Assembly (NCBI GenBank): GCA_903913355.1
Contig: CAIWKU010000080.1
Span: forward strand, 1-6,732
DNA from: an uncultured Bacteroidota bacterium
Lineage (GTDB): Bacteria > Bacteroidota > Bacteroidia > Chitinophagales > Chitinophagaceae
Length of the DNA: 6,732 nucleotides
Direction: 5' to 3'
This document shows, in pieces, positions 1 to 6,077 of this stretch (position 1 is its first letter; each line of letters starts with the position of its first letter). Both the position numbers and the translations under genes were made by a program. The notes beneath the pieces are model-generated. The model did not search any database. It had not been told where the DNA came from and saw nothing but the letters and a program-made list of their open reading frames with translations.

Positions 1-379
1 ATCGAAGATCTGTTTCAAAAAAAGACTGGATACCGATGCTTAATCTGTTAATGCCTGCTTCTCTCCATTCATCGGATTTTTCTTGCGTAATATCATCCGG
101 ATTAGACTCCAGCGTAATCTCTGCAGTATCAGCAATCCGGAAATTTTCTTTTAATACGGTGATCAGTTTCTTCAGGTCTTGCTTTTGCAAAAGTGAAGGC
201 GTTCCTCCTCCAAAATAAAGGGTGTCAATGGTATCTGACAGATAAGTTTGCTGTATCCTAATCTCCTTTTCAATGGCCTGAACCATATCTGGCATTTTCT
301 GTAAGGAAGTGGAAAAATGGAAATCGCAGTAATGACAGGCATTTTTACAAAAAGGGATATGGATATAGATACCTGACAT
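1..379 (-). CDS. hemW: HemW, radical SAM heme chaperone (N-terminal part, truncated by window edge)
   Basis: The minus strand reads open from an ATG at 377-379 to the left edge, giving the first 126 residues. HemW proteins are usually about 370-390 residues, so about a third is here. The start MSGIYIHIPF leads straight into the radical-SAM cluster motif C11-x3-C15-x2-C18, followed by Asp-Phe. The Phe after the last Cys is the HemW pattern; true coproporphyrinogen dehydrogenase HemN has CxC there. Other family blocks are the glycine-rich SAM-binding GGGTPS at 57-62, the E91-S-N-P segment, and GINRLSIGIQSF at 109-120. HemW binds a [4Fe-4S] cluster and SAM, and is known as a heme-binding protein that delivers heme to cytoplasmic or membrane haemoproteins. 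It is often misannotated as an oxygen-independent coproporphyrinogen III oxidase. It is divergent from the DUF4271-hemD unit, so it is a heme-themed neighbour without being in the same operon. Identity is firm; the exact client is unknown. Confidence 0.93.
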   Translation of the reverse strand, partial: MSGIYIHIPFCKNACHYCDFHFSTSLQKMPDMVQAIEKEIRIQQTYLSDTIDTLYFGGGTPSLLQKQDLKKLITVLKENFRIADTAEITLESNPDDITQEKSDEWREAGINRLSIGIQSFFETDLR

Positions 380-403
380 GAAAATAATTGATTTGATTTT
401 GGA

Positions 404-411
404 CGAAATTA
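404..411 (-). promoter_or_regulatory. Possible -7 box for hemW
   Basis: Read on the minus strand this is TAATTTCG, one base away from the Bacteroidota housekeeping -7 consensus TAnnTTTG. It ends 24 bases before the hemW ATG, which would give a leader of roughly 18-20 bases. I see no convincing -33 TTG/TTTG at the usual spacing, so the call is weak. Confidence 0.35.
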
Positions 412-484
412 CTGGTTTGTTTGGCGATTGGCGTTTCTTCTCGAACTAAACCAAACTCTCAACTCAAAAGCCCAAACCATTCCA

Positions 485-492
485 TATTTTTG
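485..492 (+). promoter_or_regulatory. -7 promoter box for the DUF4271-hemD unit
   Basis: TATTTTTG matches the Bacteroidota sigma-A -7 consensus TAnnTTTG exactly. It ends 14 bases before the TTG start at 507, so transcription starting 5-7 bases downstream would leave a leader of only about 8-10 bases. No clear -33 TTG/TTTG is seen 17-23 bases upstream. An exact match in a T-rich region could occur by chance, but the position between divergent genes supports it. Confidence 0.5.
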
Positions 493-506
493 CACAAATT
501 CATTTC

Positions 507-1544
507 TTGAAGTATTTCTTTCTGATAATTTTTGCATTAGCTACAACACTGAGCTGTTTTGCACAGGTAGATACTGTTCCGGTTACCGAAACCACGCATA
601 TATCGCTTCCTAAATTGCCGGTAGTCAAAAAAATCATTACCCAAAGAAAAAATGCAGATAGCATTGGGAACCGGGTTATCGAAGAAGGGCAGCCAAAAGA
701 ATTGCCAGAATCAGCGGGCATAGTATCATCGGATAGCAGTAAACAGATAGATTCTGTACGAAAGGATTCTGTACCGGTATTAGTCCGGGTTTCTGTAAAA
801 GATACAGGTACCTACCGGAAATTTGAGACACATCCCTTTTTGCCATTTCAGGCAATTCCAATATATATGCTGGTAACGTATCATCAGCCGGAATCAAAAG
901 ATGAACTTTTTTACCTGATGGCGGCCATTATGTTCGGTCTGGCATTTATCCGGGCGGCATTTCCCAAATATTTCAGGAATCTCTTTGTTGTATTTTTCCA
1001 GACTACCCTTCGACAAACCCAATCCAGGGAACAACTGCTTCAGGATAACCTGGCTTCTTTATTGATTAATCTATTGTACATCATCTGTACCGGGTTATAT
1101 ATCACCTTACTGATACAATACAAACACTGGAGCCAGGCACCTTTTTGGTCGCTGGCATTCGGATCGGCAGGGATATTATCGCTTGTGTATCTGGGAAAAT
1201 ACCTGTTTCTAATATTTGCCGGATGGGTTTTCAATACCAAAGAAGCAGCCGGAGCCTATACATTTATTGTATTTATGGTAAATAAAGTGATCGGGGTGGC
1301 CCTGATCCCCTTTTTACTGGTCCTGTCATTTTCCGGCCCAACAGTGATAGAGATTTCCGTAACGGTTTCGCTGGCCTTAATTGGGGTACTTTTTGTATAT
1401 CGTTACCTGGTTTCTTTTTTGGCATTGCAGAATAAACTGAAAGTGAATGCGTTGCATTTTTTCCTGTACCTTTGTGCCGTCGAAGTGCTTCCGCTAGTAT
1501 TGATTTATAAGTTATTGATCAATTATATGGCCGGAAGTTTTTAA
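507..1544 (+). CDS. DUF4271 domain-containing polytopic membrane protein with signal peptide
   Basis: This is an integral membrane protein of unknown function. The 345 residues begin with a signal peptide (K2, hydrophobic 4-16, likely cleavage after Phe-Ala before Q20, the common Bacteroidota AQ ending). Residues 20-115 are a polar linker rich in Ser, Asp, Lys and Val, probably periplasmic. Hydrophobic stretches then lie near 133-151, 184-204, 213-242 (perhaps two helices), 251-275, 281-306 and 315-337, giving about six or seven helices. Blocks I recognise as DUF4271-like are YLGKYLFLIFAGWVFN (228-243), FMVNKVIGVALIPF (256-269) and the C-terminal FFLYLCAVEVLPLVLIYKLL. The start is TTG: an in-frame stop lies at 447-449, no ATG, GTG or CTG start makes better sense, and the next Met is residue 121, inside the mature protein. 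The signal peptide follows the TTG at once. It sits 25 bases before hemD, probably co-transcribed. No reaction can be assigned. Confidence 0.85.
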   Translation: MKYFFLIIFALATTLSCFAQVDTVPVTETTHISLPKLPVVKKIITQRKNADSIGNRVIEEGQPKELPESAGIVSSDSSKQIDSVRKDSVPVLVRVSVKDTGTYRKFETHPFLPFQAIPIYMLVTYHQPESKDELFYLMAAIMFGLAFIRAAFPKYFRNLFVVFFQTTLRQTQSREQLLQDNLASLLINLLYIICTGLYITLLIQYKHWSQAPFWSLAFGSAGILSLVYLGKYLFLIFAGWVFNTKEAAGAYTFIVFMVNKVIGVALIPFLLVLSFSGPTVIEISVTVSLALIGVLFVYRYLVSFLALQNKLKVNALHFFLYLCAVEVLPLVLIYKLLINYMAGSF

Positions 1545-1549
1545 TTTTG
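1542..1549 (+). promoter_or_regulatory. Possible internal -7 box for hemD, overlapping the upstream stop codon
   Basis: TAATTTTG matches TAnnTTTG exactly, and its first three bases are the TAA stop of the DUF4271 gene. A TTG at 1515-1517 lies 24 bases upstream, slightly beyond usual -33 spacing. The box ends 20 bases before the hemD ATG, so a leader of about 14 bases would result. It suggests hemD can be transcribed alone as well as by read-through. Confidence 0.4.
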
Positions 1550-1569
1550 TACTTCTTTAGATTAGCAGC

Positions 1570-2373
1570 ATGATAAAAAACGGGTCAAAAAGTTCAGCTA
1601 CTGTCAAAGCGCCAAGACGAATTCTGATTTCCCAACCAAGGCCGGAAAGTGACAAATCTCCCTATTTTGACCTGGAGCGGAAATATAGTGTGGAACTATT
1701 TTTCCATCCTTTTATCAAACTCGAAGGCATCCCCGCAAGAGAATTTCGTAAGCAGAAGATCGATATCATGTATTATTCGGCAGTCATGTTTACCAGCCGT
1801 AATGCTATAGACCATTTTTTCAGGATGTGCGAAGAAATGAAAGTAACCATCGGGCAGGATACCAAATATTTCTGCATTACCGAAGCGGTTGCTCTTTATC
1901 TCCAGAAATTCATTTTATACCGCAAACGCAAAGTATTTTATGGCGCTGATGGCACCAATAAAAGCATGTTTGATGTGATCAATAAACATAAGGAAAACGA
2001 AAAGTTCCTGTATGTATGCAGTGAAAACCAACAGGATAACGAGATCGTTAACTGGCTCAAAACCAATAAATGCGAGTATCAGCTCGGATTCATGTATCGT
2101 ACTATCAGCAATGATATTACGGAAGTACTGAAAGGAAAAGATTTTGATGTGATCTGTTTTTTCACACCCAGCGGCGTAAAAAGCCTGTATGATAATTTCC
2201 CTGGTTTCAAACAAAATGGAACGGTGATCGGTGCTTTTGGAAACAATACTTCCAAAGCGGTAGAAGAAGCCGGAATGAAACTGGATATCAAAGTACCTTC
2301 TCCGCAAAAACCAAGTATGGTTGCTGCATTGGATCAATTTTTATTAAGTACCACAGCTCCTTCCAAAAAATAG
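1570..2373 (+). CDS. hemD: Uroporphyrinogen-III synthase (HemD family)
   Basis: HemD closes linear hydroxymethylbilane with inversion of ring D to give uroporphyrinogen III, the branch point to heme, siroheme and cobalamin; it acts in the cytoplasm. The 267 residues fit the family's usual 240-270. The fold has two alpha/beta domains joined by two strands. Visible landmarks are RRILISQPRP (16-25), the first domain's MFTSRNAIDHFF (73-84), YVCSENQ (148-154), the second domain's FFTPSGVKSLYDNF (197-210), IGAFGNNTSKAVEEAG (220-235) and PSPQKPSMVAAL (243-254). HemD sequences are poorly conserved, and these TS/TPSG and IG-x-x-T-x-x-A motifs are the main identifiers. The first 15 residues are a basic polar extension before the first beta strand. 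ATG 1570 is the first in-frame start after the upstream gene; an A-rich stretch follows it. It is the last gene of its unit, closed by the terminator at 2400. Confidence 0.87.
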   Translation: MIKNGSKSSATVKAPRRILISQPRPESDKSPYFDLERKYSVELFFHPFIKLEGIPAREFRKQKIDIMYYSAVMFTSRNAIDHFFRMCEEMKVTIGQDTKYFCITEAVALYLQKFILYRKRKVFYGADGTNKSMFDVINKHKENEKFLYVCSENQQDNEIVNWLKTNKCEYQLGFMYRTISNDITEVLKGKDFDVICFFTPSGVKSLYDNFPGFKQNGTVIGAFGNNTSKAVEEAGMKLDIKVPSPQKPSMVAALDQFLLSTTAPSKK

Positions 2374-2399
2374 TCAGATAATATCTCAAAATATTTATC

Positions 2400-2423
2400 A
2401 GCCCCTCCTTTGAGGGGCTTTTT
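2400..2423 (+). terminator. Rho-independent terminator after hemD
   Basis: A perfect 8-bp stem (AGCCCCTC at 2400-2407 with GAGGGGCT at 2412-2419) with a 4-base loop CTTT runs directly into five Ts (2419-2423). It begins 27 bases after the hemD stop and separates the DUF4271-hemD unit from the next gene, which must therefore have its own promoter. I could not find a convincing -7 box for that gene in 2424-2464. Confidence 0.92.
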
Positions 2424-2464
2424 AAATACAGTTAACTTGCCATCAATTCGTTTCTTCAACATCT

Positions 2465-4519
2465 ATGCAAGCAAATCATACCAATCACCTGATCTCGGAA
2501 ACCAGCCCTTATTTATTACAACATGCCCATAACCCGGTAAACTGGTATCCCTGGGGCGAAGAAGCTTTGCAAAAAGCCATTGAAGAAGATAAACCTATAC
2601 TGGTAAGTATTGGGTATTCAGCCTGTCATTGGTGTCATGTTATGGAAAGAGAAAGCTTTGAAGATGGAGCTACCGCAGCCTTAATGAATGAATGGTTTAT
2701 CAATATCAAAATTGATAGAGAAGAACGCCCGGATCTGGATCATATTTATATGGATGCGGTTCAGGCTATGACAGGAAGCGGGGGATGGCCCTTGAATGTA
2801 TTTCTGACACCCGAACGAAAACCATTTTTTGGGGGCACGTATTTTCCTCCTGAAAAAGCGTTTAACAGGCCGAGTTGGAAGGAAGTATTAGCGGGCGTCA
2901 ATAAAGGGTATCGGGAGAAAAAAGCCGAGATTCTTTCGCAAGCCGAAAATCTGACAGAACACCTGCTTTCGGCCAATTCATTTGGTATTCAATCACCCGA
3001 AACAGCAAATGGAACTTTATTTTCTGAAGAATCACTTTCCCGTATTGCAGAAAATATTCTTACCAATGCAGATACAGAATGGGGTGGTTTTGGCAAAGCA
3101 CCCAAGTTTCCACAAACCTTTTCAATAGGGTTTCTGTTGCGGCATTACCATTATACCCATCATCCGGATTCATTACAGCAGGCATTACTGAGTCTGGATA
3201 AAATGTGTCAGGGAGGTATCTACGACCATCTGGGCGGTGGCTTTGCCCGATACAGTACGGATGCCAGATGGCTGGCGCCACATTTTGAAAAAATGCTATA
3301 TGATAATGCCTTACTAATTGGTGTACTGTCCGAAGCATTTCAAATTACCGCCACCCCTGCTTATGAACAAGTAATTAAACAGACCCTGGGCTTTATTGAG
3401 CGGGAAATGACCAGTACTGAGCAGGGGTTTTACAGTGCATTGGATGCAGATAGTGAAGGGGTGGAGGGCAAATTTTATACCTGGCAAAAAGGGGAAATTG
3501 ATGAGCTATTGGGCGAACAGTCTCCTCTTTTTTGTGCTTTCTATGATGTCAGTGAAGCCGGTAACTGGGAACACACTAATATTTTATGGCTAAAAGAATC
3601 CCTTGCCAGCCTGGCCCAAAACCAGGGAATTGAGCCTGCATTATTGGAGAAAACCCTGGAAGAATCCAGGAATACCCTATTCAATCATCGCTCAAAACGG
3701 ATACGCCCATTACTGGATGATAAAATTTTACTCGGATGGAATGCACTGATGAATACCGCCTATTCAAAAGCATTTGCGGCTACAGGTATTGAAGGATATA
3801 AAGAAAAAGCCATTCAAAATATGGTATTTCTAGAAACTAAAATGAGAGGGGCTGAAGGAAATTGGTACCATACCTATAAAAATGGAAAAGCCGGAATACC
3901 GGCATTTTTAGATGACTATGCCTACCTGATCGAAGCCTATATCCACTTGCAGGAAATTACCGGAGAGGGCAACTATCTGAAAAAGGCAAAAACACTCACA
4001 GAATGGGTAATCCTCCATTTTGTAGAAGAAAAAACAGGATTCTTTTTCTATACCGGTAAATCGCAATCCGATGTGATCCTGAGAAAAAAAGAGGTCTATG
4101 ATGGGGCCATACCCAGCGGAAATGCGGTAATGGTAAGAAATCTACTCTACTTATCAGTGGTTTTTGACCAGCAAAACTGGACAGAGCATGCCCATGATCT
4201 GGTGCAATCCATGGGTAAAGCCATTGTCAATTATCCGGGGTCTTTTGGGGTATGGGCTATGGGTGTATCAACTGTTACCCGCGGACAATCCGAAATAGCC
4301 ATGGTTGGGCAACAGGCCAGCCGATTTTTGCGTCCTTTATTGCAAAGGTTTATTCCGGATAAGATTCTTCAGGTGGCGGAAACTAATTCAGCGGATTTTC
4401 CGTTATTAACTGGTAAAATGCTGCCTGCGGAGAAGGAGAGGGTCGATTTTTACCTTTGTAAGAATTATGCTTGTAGTGAACCCTTTACAGAACTTACAAG
4501 CCTTTTAGCAAATGTGTAA
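2465..4519 (+). CDS. Thioredoxin domain-containing protein, YyaL/SPATA20 (DUF255) family
   Basis: The 684 residues match the full length of this bacterial-to-human family (Bacillus YyaL, mammalian SPATA20), whose biochemical role is not established. Residues about 4-165 form the thioredoxin-like DUF255 domain, with the diagnostic SPYLLQHAHNPVNWYPWG (14-31), the CHWC redox motif (C54, C57) in SACHWCHVME, DREERPD (84-90) and GGWPLNVFLTP (106-116). From about 190 on is a region resembling the (alpha/alpha)6 barrel of six-hairpin glycosidases and N-acylglucosamine 2-epimerases, with WGGFGKAPKFP (206-216), YDHLGGGFARYSTD (253-266), ALDADSEGVEGKFYTW (325-340), LDDKILLGWNALM (417-429) and AIPSGNAVMVRNLL (548-561). 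A second Cys pair, C665-x4-C670, lies near the C-terminus. There is no signal peptide or membrane segment, so it is cytoplasmic. It follows a terminator and precedes gldK by 182 bases. A redox or sugar-related role is only suggested by the folds. Confidence 0.93.
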   Translation: MQANHTNHLISETSPYLLQHAHNPVNWYPWGEEALQKAIEEDKPILVSIGYSACHWCHVMERESFEDGATAALMNEWFINIKIDREERPDLDHIYMDAVQAMTGSGGWPLNVFLTPERKPFFGGTYFPPEKAFNRPSWKEVLAGVNKGYREKKAEILSQAENLTEHLLSANSFGIQSPETANGTLFSEESLSRIAENILTNADTEWGGFGKAPKFPQTFSIGFLLRHYHYTHHPDSLQQALLSLDKMCQGGIYDHLGGGFARYSTDARWLAPHFEKMLYDNALLIGVLSEAFQITATPAYEQVIKQTLGFIEREMTSTEQGFYSALDADSEGVEGKFYTWQKGEIDELLGEQSPLFCAFYDVSEAGNWEHTNILWLKESLASLAQNQGIEPALLEKTLEESRNTLFNHRSKRIRPLLDDKILLGWNALMNTAYSKAFAATGIEGYKEKAIQNMVFLETKMRGAEGNWYHTYKNGKAGIPAFLDDYAYLIEAYIHLQEITGEGNYLKKAKTLTEWVILHFVEEKTGFFFYTGKSQSDVILRKKEVYDGAIPSGNAVMVRNLLYLSVVFDQQNWTEHAHDLVQSMGKAIVNYPGSFGVWAMGVSTVTRGQSEIAMVGQQASRFLRPLLQRFIPDKILQVAETNSADFPLLTGKMLPAEKERVDFYLCKNYACSEPFTELTSLLANV

Positions 4520-4630
4520 CAAAAGAATGCTGTAATTTGCTTTCATGACAGCGGCCTTGGCCCCATTTGAAAAAATTGAATCTTAGAAACTGAAAGTAAT
4601 TTTACCCAGAATTGCAAAATTATTGGTAAC

Positions 4631-4645
4631 AAAATCGTAAAATCG
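4631..4645 (+). repeat. Short direct repeat upstream of gldK
   Basis: AAAATCG occurs twice (4631-4637 and 4639-4645) separated by one T, an 8-base period. The second copy runs into the left arm of the palindrome at 4642-4659. It could be part of a regulator site or simple A-rich drift. Confidence 0.4.
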
Positions 4646-4659
4646 GCACAACTGCCGAT
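4642..4659. promoter_or_regulatory. Perfect 7-bp inverted repeat at the gldK promoter, possible operator
   Basis: ATCGGCA (4642-4648), a 4-base spacer CAAC, then TGCCGAT (4653-4659). It ends 8 bases before the -7 box at 4668 and so occupies the place where a -33 element would lie. No T-run follows on the plus strand, so it is not a plus-strand terminator. On the minus strand TTTTACGATTTTG follows, which is only weakly terminator-like, and no minus-strand gene needs it. An operator or activator site is an inference from position and symmetry. Confidence 0.45.
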
Positions 4660-4667
4660 GGAAAACT

Positions 4668-4675
4668 TATATTTG
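4668..4675 (+). promoter_or_regulatory. -7 promoter box for gldK-gldL
   Basis: TATATTTG matches the Bacteroidota -7 consensus TAnnTTTG exactly. It ends 26 bases before the gldK ATG, predicting a leader of about 20 bases. No TTG/TTTG is seen at -33; the palindrome at 4642-4659 is there instead. A short repeat TGTCA-C-TGTCA (4674-4684) overlaps the end of the box and the likely start point. Confidence 0.6.
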
Positions 4676-4701
4676 TCACTGTCATAAATCAGTTCCGTAC
4701 A

Positions 4702-5979
4702 ATGAAAGGTTATTTAACTACCATTAGTATAGTCGTTTTTTCGTTAACCCTAAGTTCCTGCTTTAAATTAAAGAAGGCAAAAGGGCTACCCGATGATGGC
4801 CAATTACATGGCGTGGCACCCACGTCAAGAGCGAGTATGGGTACACCTTTGAACATGGTGTTTATTCCACCGGGAACCTTCCATATGGGGCCTAGCGATG
4901 AAGATATCAGCTACAATTATATTACCCGTAACAGACAGGTTTCAATTCCTGGTTTCTGGATGGATAAAACTGAGATTACAAATAATCAATATCGTCAGTT
5001 TGTTAACTGGACAAGAGATTCCCTTGCATTTAAAATCTTGTTTGGTTCAGGTATCAATAAATCAAATGATACAATGGCGGTTGACTGGAAAAAAATGGCT
5101 ACCGTAAAATATGATCGGAATACCATCGAAAAATTAAATGAACTGAACCTGGCCCCGGATAACCGTTTATATGGTAAGCCGGAAATTGATCCTGATAAAA
5201 TTGTTTACCGCATAGAATATTATGATTTGGCATCTGCAGCAAAAAGAGATAATGCGGGCTTAAACAAAAGCAATTTTATTATCAGGGCTGATCAGAAGAT
5301 ATATCCAGATACGTTGGTATGGATGAGGGATTTCTCTTATTCTTATAATGAACCCCTTACCAAAATCTATTTCTCTCACCCTTCTTATGGAAATTATCCG
5401 GTAGTAGGTATTAACTGGAAACAGGCAGTGGCTTTTTGTCACTGGAGAACGCATATTCAAAATGCTTACCTAGAGAAAAAGCGACTGGTAACCAATGGAG
5501 ACTATCGCTTGCCTAGTGAAGGTGAGTGGGAATATGCGGCTCGTGGCGGACTTACCAATTCTATGTATCCATGGGGGAACCCGTATTTGCGGAATAAAAA
5601 AGGATGTTTACTGGCCAACTTCAAACCCGGAAGAGGTAATTATGCGGAAGATGGTGGATTCTATACAGTAAGGGCGGATGCTTACTGGCCTAACCAATAT
5701 GGGTTATATAATATGGCGGGTAATGTAGCTGAGTGGACAGGTTCTTATTTCTACGAGGGTGCTTATAATTTAATGTCTGATTTGAGTCCGGATATACGTT
5801 ACGAAGCAAAAGATTCTGATCGTCCAAGAGAAAAACGAAAAGTGGTTCGTGGTGGTAGTTGGAAAGATATTGCGTATTTCCTGCAGGTAAGTACACGTAA
5901 CTATGAATACCAGGATACGGCTAAATCGTATATTGGTTTCCGTTGTGTAATTGACCTGACTCCGAAAATGAAACGTTAG
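4702..5979 (+). CDS. gldK: GldK, type IX secretion / gliding motility outer-membrane lipoprotein (FGE-sulfatase fold)
   Basis: GldK (PorK in Porphyromonas) is an outer-membrane lipoprotein that forms the periplasmic T9SS ring with GldN/PorN. The 425-residue product starts with a lipoprotein signal peptide whose lipobox LSSC ends at C20. The formylglycine-generating-enzyme-like (FGE-sulfatase) domain spans about 49-418: MVFIPPGTFHMG (52-63), FWMDKTEITNNQYRQFV (85-101), YPVVGINWKQAVAFCHW (232-248), YRLPSEGEWEYAARGG (268-283), YPWGNPY (289-295), GLYNMAGNVAEW (334-345), VVRGGSWKD (381-389) and IGFRCV (411-416). About 130 residues separate the YRQFV and YPVVG blocks, longer than in catalytic FGE and fitting the GldK/GldJ type. 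After RGGSW there are no Cys residues where FGE has its active-site pair, so the role is structural. It could be confused with its paralogue GldJ, but gldL directly downstream settles gldK. It probably forms one operon with gldL. Confidence 0.94.
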   Translation: MKGYLTTISIVVFSLTLSSCFKLKKAKGLPDDGQLHGVAPTSRASMGTPLNMVFIPPGTFHMGPSDEDISYNYITRNRQVSIPGFWMDKTEITNNQYRQFVNWTRDSLAFKILFGSGINKSNDTMAVDWKKMATVKYDRNTIEKLNELNLAPDNRLYGKPEIDPDKIVYRIEYYDLASAAKRDNAGLNKSNFIIRADQKIYPDTLVWMRDFSYSYNEPLTKIYFSHPSYGNYPVVGINWKQAVAFCHWRTHIQNAYLEKKRLVTNGDYRLPSEGEWEYAARGGLTNSMYPWGNPYLRNKKGCLLANFKPGRGNYAEDGGFYTVRADAYWPNQYGLYNMAGNVAEWTGSYFYEGAYNLMSDLSPDIRYEAKDSDRPREKRKVVRGGSWKDIAYFLQVSTRNYEYQDTAKSYIGFRCVIDLTPKMKR

Positions 5980-6023
5980 AAAACAACCGAACTGGAGTAT
6001 CGTTACAATTTTTTATATAGAAG

Positions 6024-6042
6024 CTGGTTCGGGAATAACCGG
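6024..6042 (+). other. Weak hairpin in the gldK-gldL gap
   Basis: CTGGTT (6024-6029) can pair with AACCGG (6037-6042), including one G-T wobble, around a 7-base loop. No T-run follows, so it is not an intrinsic terminator. The 98-base gap (5980-6077) shows no TAnnTTTG box, which favours co-transcription of gldK and gldL. The hairpin may be a processing or stability element in the transcript, or chance. Confidence 0.25.
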
Positions 6043-6077
6043 ACGGTATAAAATTCAAAAAACTAAAAGACAAGATA

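Noticed and set aside
1..379. Calling the left-edge gene hemN (oxygen-independent coproporphyrinogen III oxidase).
   Set aside because: The cluster motif ends in Cys-Asp-Phe rather than the CxC of HemN, and the protein begins almost at the motif without the HemN N-terminal extension. HemW fits better.
428..613. A 61-codon plus-strand ORF overlapping the start of the DUF4271 gene.
   Set aside because: It lacks an ATG at its start, its product has no recognisable domain, and its second half overlaps the DUF4271 signal-peptide coding region in another frame.
1915..2337. A 140-codon minus-strand ORF opposite hemD.
   Set aside because: It is wholly antisense to a well-supported gene, and its product shows no family motif. 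It is a shadow of hemD codon use.
4551..4564. GGCC-TT-GGCC inverted repeat after the YyaL-like gene, considered as its terminator.
   Set aside because: The two-base loop is too tight, and the bases that follow (CCATTTGAAAAAATTG) are not a T-run, so it is not a credible intrinsic terminator.
4545..4586. A 13-residue ORF (MTAALAPFEKIES) in the intergenic region before gldK, preceded by TAATTTG.
   Set aside because: The upstream box is one base short of TAnnTTTG, there is no regulatory peptide signature such as repeated codons or an attenuator, and the clear gldK promoter lies downstream. Most likely chance.
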